64,000 nucleotides of DNA from Microbacterium ureisolvens (GTDB taxonomy: Bacteria; Actinomycetota; Actinomycetes; Actinomycetales; Microbacteriaceae). Made by a program: the position numbers and the translations under genes. The stretch spans positions 124,001 to 188,000 of the forward strand of contig NZ_JADIJE010000002.1 in the NCBI RefSeq assembly GCF_015278315.1. The letters are read 5' to 3'. Under the pieces are notes generated by a model. It was not told the DNA's origin. It was given only the letters and a program-made list of their open reading frames with translations, and did not search any database. Positions within the stretch are counted from its first letter, which is position 1. Each line of letters starts with the position of its first letter. This document shows positions 30,132 through 38,343 of the stretch, one piece after another.

Positions 30132-30449
30132 ATGAACAGTGAGCACAGCATCGTCCGCATGTGGCGCGGAGTCATCCGCACCGAGGATCGCGACGAGTAT
30201 GTCGACTACGTCGAGCGCACCGGCATCGAGCAGTATCGCTCGACTCCCGGAAATCGCGACGCGTGGACGCTGACCCGCGAACTGCCCGAGGGCCTCACGG
30301 AGATCGTGACGGTGTCGCGATGGGAGAGCCTCGAGAGCATTCGCGCCTTCGCCGGGGAAGACGTCGACCGGGCGGTGTACTACCCCGAAGACGATCGCTT
30401 CCTCGTGGAACGCGACGACGTCGTGCGGCACTACGTGCAGCGCAGCTGA
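30132..30449 (+). CDS. ABM (antibiotic biosynthesis monooxygenase-like) domain protein
   Basis: 105 residues forming one ferredoxin-like ABM domain: VRMWRGVIRTEDRDEYVDYVERTGIEQYRSTPGN, then TEIVTVSRWESLESIRAFAGEDVDRAVYYPEDDRFL. The pattern W(S/E)S-ESIRAFAG-D is the standard one for this family, which includes cofactor-free monooxygenases and many proteins of unknown role. Monocistronic, ends in a strong hairpin. ATG at 30132 after GAGGA. Confidence 0.8.
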   Translation: MNSEHSIVRMWRGVIRTEDRDEYVDYVERTGIEQYRSTPGNRDAWTLTRELPEGLTEIVTVSRWESLESIRAFAGEDVDRAVYYPEDDRFLVERDDVVRHYVQRS

Positions 30450-30494
30450 CGGGTTCAGCGCGTCGAGACCGAGGCTCCCGGGCGGCCGGTCGAC

Positions 30495-30510
30495 CTGCAA
30501 GCGGTTGCGA
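30495..30510. promoter_or_regulatory. Secondary LacI-type site
   Basis: CTGCAAGCGGTTGCGA resembles the main operator 73 bases downstream (TGCAAGC-GCTTGCA) with two or three changes. Two LacI-type sites at this distance could support repression by looping. Lies within the downstream end of the ABM gene region, before its hairpin. Confidence 0.4.
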
Positions 30511-30521
30511 CGACGCTGATC

Positions 30522-30552
30522 GAGCGGATGCCGCGGCCCGCGGCATCCGCTC
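30522..30552 (+). terminator. 13-bp hairpin terminator after the ABM gene
   Basis: GAGCGGATGCCGC (30522-30534) and GCGGCATCCGCTC (30540-30552) with a five-base loop. Ends the ABM transcript before the amylopullulanase promoter. Again the stem is built from GGATGCC/GGCATCC. Confidence 0.65.
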
Positions 30553-30567
30553 AATGAAAGCCTTCTC

Positions 30568-30589
30568 ATACTGCAAGCGCTTGCAGTAT
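30568..30589. promoter_or_regulatory. Perfect 22-bp LacI-family operator upstream of the amylopullulanase
   Basis: ATACTGCAAGC directly followed by its exact complement GCTTGCAGTAT. The TGCAAGCGCTTGCA centre with CG dyad is the hallmark of LacI/GalR-family sites, as for maltose/maltodextrin regulators of actinobacteria. It ends 79 bases before the GTG start. The regulator gene is not in the window. Confidence 0.8.
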
Positions 30590-30668
30590 TCCTCGACCCA
30601 CTGCTAGCGTCGGTCGCACACTGCACCGCGGGGCACGTCGGCGTGCCCATCCCCACCCAGGAGCTCCT

Positions 30669-33600
30669 GTGTCGAAGTCGACCTCAGCCCGTGCCCGCCT
30701 CGTCGCCGCCAGCCTCACGGCGGCCGCCCTCATCGTGACCGGCGGAACAGTGGCGATCCCCCCCGCCGCGGCCGCCGAGCGCACGTTCGCGCTCGTGGGC
30801 AGCCTGCAGTCGGAGCTCGGCTGCACCGACGACTGGAAGCCCGACTGCGCGGCGACCGAGCTCGCCGCCACCGGAACCGCCGACCAGTACGCGGCGGAGT
30901 TCGACGTGCCGGCCGGCTCGTACGAGTACAAGGTCGCTGTGAACGACGGGTGGGACGAGAGCTACGGCGCCGACGGCGCGCTGAACGGCGGGAACATCCC
31001 GTTGACGGTCGCCGGACCGTCGCGCCTGCGGTTCGTGTTCGACGACACCACCCACCGCATCGGCGTCGAGGTGAAGAGCCTCCGGGCGGGCTACACGGCC
31101 GACGACGACGCGCTGGTCGCGGCGCCCGTGCGCCAGCCGGGCAGCGAGGAGCAGTTCTACTTCGTGATGACCGACCGCTTCGCGAACGGCGACACGACGA
31201 ACGACCAGGGCGGGCTCACCGGCGACCGGCTCACCACCGGGTTCGACCCGACCGACAAGGGCTTCTACCACGGCGGCGACATCGCGGGCCTCCGCGAGCA
31301 GCTCGACTACATCGACGGCCTCGGCACGACCGCGATCTGGCTGACGCCGAGCTTCAAGAACAATCCCGTGCAGGGCGAGGGCGCGAACGCGAGCGCCGGC
31401 TACCACGGCTACTGGATCACCGACTTCACGCAGATCGACCCGCACCTCGGCACCAACGCCGAGCTCGAGGCGCTGATCGACGAGGCCCACGACAAGGGCA
31501 TCAAGGTCTACTTCGACATCATCACGAACCACACGGCCGACCTGATCTCGAACACGCAGGGCCAGTACACGTACATCGATCAGGCGACCAGCCCGTACAA
31601 GGACGCCTCGGGCACGCCTTTCGACCCGGCCGACTACGCGGGCACCGGCACGTTCCCGACGCTCGACGCCGCGACCTCGTTCCCGTACACGCCCGTCGTG
31701 AACGACACCACGGCCAAGGTTCCCGCGTGGCTGAACGATCCGACGCTGTACCACAACCGCGGCGACTCGACGTGGTCGGGCGAGTCGGTGACGTACGGCG
31801 ACTTCTCGGGGCTCGACGACCTCATGACCGAGCACCCGACCGTCGTGAACGGGTTCGTCGACGTCTACCAGAACTGGATCGACCTGGGCATCGACGGCTT
31901 CCGCATCGACACCGCGAAGCACGTGAACTTCGAGTTCTGGGAGCAGTGGACGACCGAGGTGCTCGACTATGCGCACGACGTCGCGAAGAAGCCCGACTTC
32001 TTCATGTTCGGCGAGGTCTACGACGCCGATCCGGTGAAGCTGTCGCCGTACGTCCGCGACACCGACATGAACTCGGTGCTCGACTTCACCTTCCAGTCCT
32101 CGGCCGTGAGCTTCGCCGCGGGCAACAGCGCGAAGGGCCTCCAGGGTCTGTACGCCGGTGACGACTGGTACACGACGCCCGATTCGTCGGCGACGGCGCT
32201 GCCGACCTTCCTCGGCAACCACGACATGGGCCGCGTCGGCTACATGCTGCAGTCGACGCCGAACGCCCTCGAGCGCGACCTGCTCGCGCACGACCTGATG
32301 TTCCTCGGCCGCGGCCAGCCCGTCGTCTACTACGGCGACGAGCAGGGCTTCGCAGGAACCGGCGGTGACAAGGACGCACGCCAGACGCTCTTCGCCACGC
32401 AGGTGGCGGAGTATCAGAACCAGAAGCTGATCGACGGCTCCACCGCAGGATCCGTCGCGCGCTACGACACCGACGCGCCGGTTTACCAGCGCATCGCCGA
32501 CCTGGCCGCGCTGCGCGAGGCGCACCCGGCCCTGGTGACCGGCGCGCAGATCGAGCGCTACGCCGACAACGGTGCCGGCGTCTACGCCTTCTCGCGCGTC
32601 GATCGCGACGAGAAGGTCGAGTACCTGGTCGCGCTCAACAACACCACGGCCGCCAAGACGGTGAGCCTCACGACGCTCACGGCAGGCGCGTCGTTCGCGC
32701 CGGTCTACGGCACCGACACGGCGGTGTCGACGGATACCGCGGCCGCGGCATCCGTCACGGTCCCGGCCCTGTCGGCCGTCGTCTACCGTGCCGGGGCCAC
32801 GGTGACCGCTCCGGAATCGCCGCTGGGCATCTCGGTGAGCGCGCCGACCGCCGGTGCCGCGCTCTCGGGCTCGGTCGCCGTCAGCGCCGACGTGGACGAT
32901 GCGACCTGGCGGGAGACCAGCTTCTCGTGGCGCGTCGTCGGGTCCGACGAATGGCACGCCCTCGGCACCGCCGAAGACACCGACCCGCGCGTCTTCCACA
33001 CGATCGAGGATCTCGCGAACGGCACGCTCGTCGAGTACCGCGCGGTCACGACCGACGCCGCCGGGCGCCACGCCGCCGCCTCGACGTATGCATCGGTGGG
33101 CAACGCCGTGTCGCTCGTCGTGGAGGAGGAGCCCGAGTCGCCGATCGACATGGTGACGGTGCCCGGAAGCCTCAACTCCGAGATGGGCTGCGCGGGCGAC
33201 TGGACACCCGGCTGCGAGGCGGCGAAGCTCACGCTCCGCGCCGACGGCATCTGGGCCGGCACGTTCGACCTGCCCGCGGGCACCTACGAGTACAAGGTCG
33301 CGATCAATGGCACGTGGGACGTCAACTACGGCGCGAACGGCGCACCGGGCGGCGGGAACATCACCATCAGCCACACCGGCGGACCGATCACGTTCTACTT
33401 CGACCCGCGCTCCAACATCGTGCAGTCGACGGCGGAGGGCCCCATCGTGACGCTGCCGGGCTCGGCGCAGAGCGAGCTGGGCTGCGCCGGCGACTGGGCG
33501 CCCGACTGCCTCGCGACCCTCATGGCCGACGGCGACAAGGACGGCGTCTACGAGTTCTCGACCGACGAGATCCCCGCGGGGGCGTACGAGATCAAGGTCG

Positions 33601-36600
33601 CGCACGGTCTCAGCTGGAACGAGAACTACGGCGTGGGCGGAGCCCCGGGCGGCGCGAACTACTCGTTCAGCGCGAGCGACGGCAAGCTGATCGCCTTCCG
33701 CTACACCCTCGCCACGCACGTGCTCGAGATCGAGGTGACCGACCCGCCGCTGGCCGGCACCGGCGAGCTGCGAGCGCACTGGATCGACGCGCAGACGATC
33801 GCGTGGCCGGATGACCTCGGCGCCGAAGCGGCGGACGCCTCGTGGCAGCTGCATGCCTCCGCCGACGCGTCCCTCGCGCTCGTCGACGGCGAGGTCACCG
33901 GTGGCGACGCGATCGACCTCACGGTCGTCGACGGCGGTCTGACCGCTGAGCAGAAGGCCGGCTTCCCGGCTCTCGCGAACTTCGTCGCGCTCCGCGTTCC
34001 GGAGGGGACGGATGCCGCAGCCCTCGTCCGCGGCGAGCTGGCCGTGTCGCAGCGCGACGCCGAAGGCGTGCTGTCGGGCTTCACCGGGGTGCAGATCCCG
34101 GGCGTCCTCGACGACCTCTACGCGGACGCCGTGGCCGATGCCGACCTCGGTGTGACGTTCCAGGGCAAGAAGCCGACCTTCCGCCTGTGGGCGCCGACCG
34201 CGCGGTCGGCGACGTTGCTCACCTGGGACCCTTCGACGGGCTCAGGGACCGAGGAGCCGGTGCGTCACGACGCGACGTGGGACGCGGCATCCGGAATCTG
34301 GACGGTCGCGGGCGACAAGGCGCTGAAGGGCGACGAGTACCTGTGGGAGGTCGTCGTGTACGCCCCCACGACGGGCGCGATCGAGACGAATCAGGTCACC
34401 GACCCGTACTCGGTGGCACTGACCATCAACTCCGAGCGCTCGGTGGCGATCGACCTGGGCGACAAGGAGTGGCGCCCCAAGGGGTGGGAGAAGACCAAGG
34501 CGCCCGTGATCGACCGGCCGGTCGACCGCGCGATCTACGAGCTGCACGTGCGCGACTTCTCGATCACCGACGAGTCGGTGCCAGAGAACGAGCGGGGCAC
34601 GTACGCGGCGTTCTCGCGCGACAGCGCGGGCACGGCCCAGCTGCGCGAGCTCGCCGACGCCGGCATCAACACGGTGCACCTGCTGCCGACGTTCGACATC
34701 GCGACGATCGAGGAGGATCGGTCGAAGCAGGCTGTGCCCGACTGCGACCTCGCGTCGATGCCGGCCGACAGCACGCAGCAGCAGGAGTGCATCGAGAAGG
34801 TCATCGACGCCGACGGGTTCAACTGGGGTTACGACCCGTACCACTACTCCACGCCGGAGGGCTCGTACGCCGTCGACCCCGAGGGCGGCGCGCGCGTCGC
34901 CGAGTTCCGCTCGATGGTGGGGGCGCTCCACGGCATGGGGCTGCAGGTCGTGCTCGACCAGGTGTTCAACCACACCGCGCAGTCGGGGCAGGACGCGAAG
35001 TCGGTGCTCGACCGGGTCGTGCCCGGTTACTACCACCGCCTCAACCTCGCGGGCGGCGTCGAGACGTCGACGTGCTGTCAGAACGTGGCGACCGAGCACC
35101 AGGTGGCGCAGAAGCTCATGGTCGACTCGGTGGTCACGTGGGCACGCGACTACAAGGTCGACGGCTTCCGCTTCGACCTCATGGGGCACCACTCGAAGGA
35201 CAACATGCTCGCGATCCGCGCGGCCCTGAACGAGCTGAAGCTCGGCAAGGACGGCGTCGACGGCGAATCGATCTACTTGTACGGCGAAGGGTGGAACTTC
35301 GGCGAGGTCGCCGACAACCGCCTCTTCGAGCAGGCCACCCAGGGCCAGCTCGGCGGCACCGGCATCGGCACGTTCAGCGACCGGCTGCGCGACGCCGTGC
35401 ACGGCGGCAGCCCCGTCGCGTCGGACTCGAAGTTCTTCCAGGGCTACGGCACGGGTCTGGCGACCGACCCGAACGGCCGGGAGGATTCGGCGCCGGGTGA
35501 CGCGTTCGCGGACCTCGCGCACAAGACCGATCTCGTCAAGCTGGGGCTCGCCGGCAACCTGCGGGACTTCTCGTTCACGGCGTCGGACGGCACGGTGACG
35601 GCCGGCGACGAACTCGACTACAACGGGCAGCCCGCCGGCTACGCCGACCAGCCCGACGAGATCATCACGTACGTGGACGCGCACGACAACGAGACGCTGT
35701 TCGACCTCGGCGTGCTGAAGCTGCCGGCCGACACCCCGATGGCCGACCGCGTGCGCATGAACACGCTGTCGCTGGCGACGACCGCCTACGCCCAGACACC
35801 CTCGTTCTGGCACGCCGGCACCGAGCTGCTGCGTTCGAAGTCGCTCGACCGCAACAGCTACAACTCGGGCGACTGGTTCAACCGCATCGACTGGACCGGC
35901 CAGGAGTCGACCTTCGGCTCGGGCCTGCCGCGCGAGGCCGACAACGGCGAGCACTGGGACGACCTCCGGCCGCTCCTCGCCGACCCCGCGAACAAGCCGG
36001 GCGCCGCCGACATCGCCGCGGCCGAGGCATCCGCTCTCGACCTGCTCCGTGTGCGCGAGGAGGTGGGCCTGCTGCGACTGGGGTCTGCCGCCCTCATCGA
36101 GGAGAAGGTCACCTTCCCGGGGAGCGGGACGGATGCCGCACCCGGCGCCATCGTCATGCTCATCGACGACCTCGTGGGCGAGGACGCCGACCCCGAGCTC
36201 GACGGCGCGCTGGTCGCGTTCAACTCGTCGCCCGAGCCGATCACGCAGACCGTCGACGGCCTCGCAGGGCGCGGATTCGCGCTGACGCCGGCGCTCGCGG
36301 GCGGCTCGGATGCGGTCGTGAAGACGACCACGTGGGATGCCTCGACCGGCACGATCACGATCCCGGCGCGGTCCGCCGTGGTGCTCGTCGACCGCGAGCC
36401 GGTGGCGACGAAGACGCTGGTGGCCCCGACGAAGCTGCTGGCCAAGGCGGGGACCACGGTGCCGGTCGCCGGCATCGTGACCGCCGCCGACGGCTCGGCG
36501 CCCGAGGGCACGGTCACGGTCACCGCCGACGGCACCCCGGTGGCGACGGTCGAGCTCACGGCGGCCGACAAGGGTCGCGTGAAGGTGGGCGTGACGCTGC

Positions 36601-36698
36601 CGGGTCGCGGCGTCCACCTGATCCGCACCAGCTTCGAGGGCACGGGCGACTACAAGGACTCGCGCGCCGCGATCCCCGTCCCGGTCGTCGTCTACTGA
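30669..36698 (+). CDS. Secreted amylopullulanase (alpha-amylase + pullulanase in one chain)
   Basis: 2009 residues. Signal peptide to about residue 36 (PAAAAERTF). Order: a pullulanase X25-type starch-binding domain (37-140); a GH13 alpha-amylase with nucleophile Asp414 (GFRIDTAKH), acid Glu449 (FGEVYD), Asp519 (FLGNHD) and its C-terminal sheet; a short Ig-like linker; two more X25 domains (about 830-1020); then a full type I pullulanase: PUD/CBM48-like modules, IYELHVRDFSI, Asp1503 (DGFRFDLMGH), Glu1540 (YGEGWNFGE), Asp1673 (DAHDNE) and the DUF3372-like end; finally an Ig-like domain. It should cut alpha-1,4 and alpha-1,6 links of starch or glycogen outside the cell. No anchor, so released. 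A LacI-type operator precedes it. Confidence 0.93.
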   Translation: MSKSTSARARLVAASLTAAALIVTGGTVAIPPAAAAERTFALVGSLQSELGCTDDWKPDCAATELAATGTADQYAAEFDVPAGSYEYKVAVNDGWDESYGADGALNGGNIPLTVAGPSRLRFVFDDTTHRIGVEVKSLRAGYTADDDALVAAPVRQPGSEEQFYFVMTDRFANGDTTNDQGGLTGDRLTTGFDPTDKGFYHGGDIAGLREQLDYIDGLGTTAIWLTPSFKNNPVQGEGANASAGYHGYWITDFTQIDPHLGTNAELEALIDEAHDKGIKVYFDIITNHTADLISNTQGQYTYIDQATSPYKDASGTPFDPADYAGTGTFPTLDAATSFPYTPVVNDTTAKVPAWLNDPTLYHNRGDSTWSGESVTYGDFSGLDDLMTEHPTVVNGFVDVYQNWIDLGIDGFRIDTAKHVNFEFWEQWTTEVLDYAHDVAKKPDFFMFGEVYDADPVKLSPYVRDTDMNSVLDFTFQSSAVSFAAGNSAKGLQGLYAGDDWYTTPDSSATALPTFLGNHDMGRVGYMLQSTPNALERDLLAHDLMFLGRGQPVVYYGDEQGFAGTGGDKDARQTLFATQVAEYQNQKLIDGSTAGSVARYDTDAPVYQRIADLAALREAHPALVTGAQIERYADNGAGVYAFSRVDRDEKVEYLVALNNTTAAKTVSLTTLTAGASFAPVYGTDTAVSTDTAAAASVTVPALSAVVYRAGATVTAPESPLGISVSAPTAGAALSGSVAVSADVDDATWRETSFSWRVVGSDEWHALGTAEDTDPRVFHTIEDLANGTLVEYRAVTTDAAGRHAAASTYASVGNAVSLVVEEEPESPIDMVTVPGSLNSEMGCAGDWTPGCEAAKLTLRADGIWAGTFDLPAGTYEYKVAINGTWDVNYGANGAPGGGNITISHTGGPITFYFDPRSNIVQSTAEGPIVTLPGSAQSELGCAGDWAPDCLATLMADGDKDGVYEFSTDEIPAGAYEIKVAHGLSWNENYGVGGAPGGANYSFSASDGKLIAFRYTLATHVLEIEVTDPPLAGTGELRAHWIDAQTIAWPDDLGAEAADASWQLHASADASLALVDGEVTGGDAIDLTVVDGGLTAEQKAGFPALANFVALRVPEGTDAAALVRGELAVSQRDAEGVLSGFTGVQIPGVLDDLYADAVADADLGVTFQGKKPTFRLWAPTARSATLLTWDPSTGSGTEEPVRHDATWDAASGIWTVAGDKALKGDEYLWEVVVYAPTTGAIETNQVTDPYSVALTINSERSVAIDLGDKEWRPKGWEKTKAPVIDRPVDRAIYELHVRDFSITDESVPENERGTYAAFSRDSAGTAQLRELADAGINTVHLLPTFDIATIEEDRSKQAVPDCDLASMPADSTQQQECIEKVIDADGFNWGYDPYHYSTPEGSYAVDPEGGARVAEFRSMVGALHGMGLQVVLDQVFNHTAQSGQDAKSVLDRVVPGYYHRLNLAGGVETSTCCQNVATEHQVAQKLMVDSVVTWARDYKVDGFRFDLMGHHSKDNMLAIRAALNELKLGKDGVDGESIYLYGEGWNFGEVADNRLFEQATQGQLGGTGIGTFSDRLRDAVHGGSPVASDSKFFQGYGTGLATDPNGREDSAPGDAFADLAHKTDLVKLGLAGNLRDFSFTASDGTVTAGDELDYNGQPAGYADQPDEIITYVDAHDNETLFDLGVLKLPADTPMADRVRMNTLSLATTAYAQTPSFWHAGTELLRSKSLDRNSYNSGDWFNRIDWTGQESTFGSGLPREADNGEHWDDLRPLLADPANKPGAADIAAAEASALDLLRVREEVGLLRLGSAALIEEKVTFPGSGTDAAPGAIVMLIDDLVGEDADPELDGALVAFNSSPEPITQTVDGLAGRGFALTPALAGGSDAVVKTTTWDASTGTITIPARSAVVLVDREPVATKTLVAPTKLLAKAGTTVPVAGIVTAADGSAPEGTVTVTADGTPVATVELTAADKGRVKVGVTLPGRGVHLIRTSFEGTGDYKDSRAAIPVPVVVY

Positions 36699-36701
36699 GA
36701 A

Positions 36702-36734
36702 CTCCGCCGGGCGGGCACGTCCCGCCCGGCGGGG
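36702..36734 (+). terminator. Terminator after the amylopullulanase
   Basis: CCGCCGGGCGGG (36704-36715), five-base loop CACGT, CCCGCCCGGCGG (36721-36732), perfect twelve-base stem extendable by two pairs, five bases after the stop codon. Strong GC hairpin without T-run. Confidence 0.75.
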
Positions 36735-36777
36735 TGCCCCGGCGGGCCGGCGCGGTACGGGAGAAGGCTCAGTCGAG

Positions 36778-37125
36778 TCAGAGACCGAGCCGGGCCAGCA
36801 GCAGATCCGAGGCGGACGAGATGGCGGCCAGCTGCCACGGCACGACGACCAGTGCGATGACCGCGAAGATCGCGATCGTCGAGAGGCTCCCGCGCCGGAC
36901 GATGCGGTCGATGAGCAGTCCCAGCACCGCCGTGATCGCCACGGTCGCGCCCGCGACGCTCGCGAACGCCATCCGGACGTAGGCCGCATCGTCGGGAGCG
37001 GTGTAGCTGTTGAACAGCAGAGCGAGTCCGAAGGGCACGATCACCAGGCCCGTGATGAGGATGAGGGGCGCGGAGAAGCCGCGCAGGCTCGTACCAGGGC
37101 GGGGCTTCGTCGCGACGTCCGTCAT
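36778..37125 (-). CDS. Small integral membrane protein, unknown function
   Basis: 115 residues, about three transmembrane helices (LILITGLVIVPFGLALLF, VAGATVAITAVLGLLID, IAIFAVIALVVVPWQLAAI). N-terminus basic and cytoplasmic. No motif recognised. TAGGCT lies six bases before the ATG with no ribosome binding site, so leaderless. Stands alone between the amylopullulanase and a VOC protein. Confidence 0.7.
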   Translation of the reverse strand: MTDVATKPRPGTSLRGFSAPLILITGLVIVPFGLALLFNSYTAPDDAAYVRMAFASVAGATVAITAVLGLLIDRIVRRGSLSTIAIFAVIALVVVPWQLAAISSASDLLLARLGL

Positions 37126-37162
37126 GGCGCGAGCCTAGGGCACACGGTCTGTCGTGGGGAGC

Positions 37163-37531
37163 TCAGAGCGGGCTGCCGATGCGCAGCAGGTTGCCGCTGC
37201 GGTCCACCACGGCGAACTCGCGCATGCCGTAGTCGGTGTCGACCGGCCGCTCGATGCGGCTGCCGGTGGCGCGGTCGGGCTCGACGAGGTCGGCCCAGTC
37301 GTCGTACACCCGCTGCGCGTCGTCGACGTAGAGGTAGCACATCGCGGCGGTGCGGAGCGGGTCCACGGAAGCGTCCTCGGTGAAGTGCAGCTCGATCGTG
37401 CCGCGCCCGATGATCAGGTACTGCCACTCCTCGGGCGGCGCGCCGCGATTCTCGAACCCGAGGCGCTCGAAGAACGAGAGCGTCTCGGTGAGGTCGCGGC
37501 TGGGGAGGATGGGGACGGCGCGCTCGGTCAC
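37163..37531 (-). CDS. VOC-superfamily (glyoxalase/bleomycin-binding-like) protein
   Basis: 122 residues with the vicinal-oxygen-chelate layout: AVPILPSRDLTETLSFFERLGFENRG, IELHFTEDASVDP, CYLYVDDAQRVYDDWADL and EFAVVDRSGNLLRIG. This is closest to bleomycin-resistance-type binders, which sequester the drug without catalysis; real substrate unknown. GTG start, TAGTGT six bases upstream, leaderless. Confidence 0.82.
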   Translation of the reverse strand: MTERAVPILPSRDLTETLSFFERLGFENRGAPPEEWQYLIIGRGTIELHFTEDASVDPLRTAAMCYLYVDDAQRVYDDWADLVEPDRATGSRIERPVDTDYGMREFAVVDRSGNLLRIGSPL

Positions 37532-37571
37532 AGGCGCACACTAGCGCCCGGAGACCCCGCGCCGACAGTGC

Positions 37572-37751
37572 TCAGAGCGCGTCGAGGATGCCGGCGCCGA
37601 ACACCGCCACCGCCGCGACGGCGACGCCGGCCATGGCGAGCGCGGCGATCCCCACCACCAGGATGTTGCCGCCGATGGTGAGCAGCAGCGCCGCGGCCGA
37701 CGACAGCTCGCGACGATGGCGGACGGGGATCGAGGACGTGGTGCTGGCCAT
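37572..37751 (-). CDS. 59-residue membrane peptide
   Basis: Short gene reading MASTTSSIPVRHRRELSS then two hydrophobic stretches (AAALLLTIGGNILVVGIAAL, MAGVAVAAVAVFGAGIL) and ending ILDAL. Support for it being real: intact start and stop, membrane-like composition with a basic cytoplasmic N-terminus, and TAGCGT exactly seven bases before the ATG, the same leaderless layout as many neighbours. Function unknown. Confidence 0.5.
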   Translation of the reverse strand: MASTTSSIPVRHRRELSSAAALLLTIGGNILVVGIAALAMAGVAVAAVAVFGAGILDAL

Positions 37752-37843
37752 GTCTTCGACGCTACGGAGCGGCTCGTATGTGCGCGTCCACCCGGAGGCC
37801 CATCCGGGTCAGCCCGCAGGATGATTCCGGCGCCACGGATGGG

Positions 37844-37872
37844 TTGACAGGAGCGACTTTCTTGAAGAAAGT
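37844..37872. promoter_or_regulatory. -35 box and perfect operator of the hxlR-MFS operon
   Basis: TTGACA (37844-37849) followed by ACTTTCTT-G-AAGAAAGT (37856-37872), an eight-base perfect dyad lying where the spacer and -10 should be. It ends six bases before the GTG start. HxlR regulators bind AT-rich dyads of this kind in their own promoters, so autoregulation is likely. Confidence 0.65.
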
Positions 37873-37878
37873 AGGTTC

Positions 37879-38343
37879 GTGCCGCTCCGCTCCGATTGGT
37901 CGACGTCGACCTGCCCGATCGCCCATGCCGCCGACGTGCTCGCCGACCCCTGGGTGCTGCTCGTCCTGCGCGAGGCGCTGTCGGGGCGCACGCGGTTCGA
38001 CGAGCTGCGAGAGGCGACCGGGGCCGCCGACAGCGTGCTGGCGCGGCGCCTGCGGAGCATGGTCGAGAAAGGCCTGCTCGCCCGCGACGGCGCCCGGTAC
38101 ATCGTCACGGCGACGGGCGCCGCGGCGCTTCCGGTGCTCCACGCCTACGCGCGCTTCACGCGCGCGGTGGAGCCCGACGGCCCGTGGGGGCTCACCATCG
38201 CGTGCGCGCGATGCGGGACGGTGGCCGATGCTGCGGACTGGTGCGCGTCGTGCGCGCAGCCCCTCGATGCGCGGAGCACCACGTGGGCGCGCCGCAGCAT
38301 GGGCGGCGAGCCGTTCCGGCTCCACGTCGGAGCGGCGGCATGA
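37879..38343 (+). CDS. HxlR family transcriptional regulator with C-terminal zinc ribbon
   Basis: 154 residues. HxlR winged helix at residues 12-95: CPIAHAADVLADPWVLLVLREALSGRTRFDELREATGAADSVLARRL, with the N-terminal Cys that can act as redox sensor in relatives. After residue 110 two CxxC pairs, CARCG and CASCAQP, form a small zinc ribbon, a common tail in actinobacterial HxlR proteins. The stop overlaps the MFS start (ATGA), so it controls and is cotranscribed with the transporter. Confidence 0.87.
   Translation: MPLRSDWSTSTCPIAHAADVLADPWVLLVLREALSGRTRFDELREATGAADSVLARRLRSMVEKGLLARDGARYIVTATGAAALPVLHAYARFTRAVEPDGPWGLTIACARCGTVADAADWCASCAQPLDARSTTWARRSMGGEPFRLHVGAAA

Noticed and set aside
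30684..33854. Very long open frame on the minus strand opposite the amylopullulanase
   Set aside because: Its translation is low-complexity Arg/Val/Asp-rich and matches no family; high-GC third positions keep the antisense frame open. The plus-strand gene has clear catalytic motifs.
37163..37531. Functional bleomycin resistance determinant
   Set aside because: VOC fold only; nothing in the context points to drug production or resistance.
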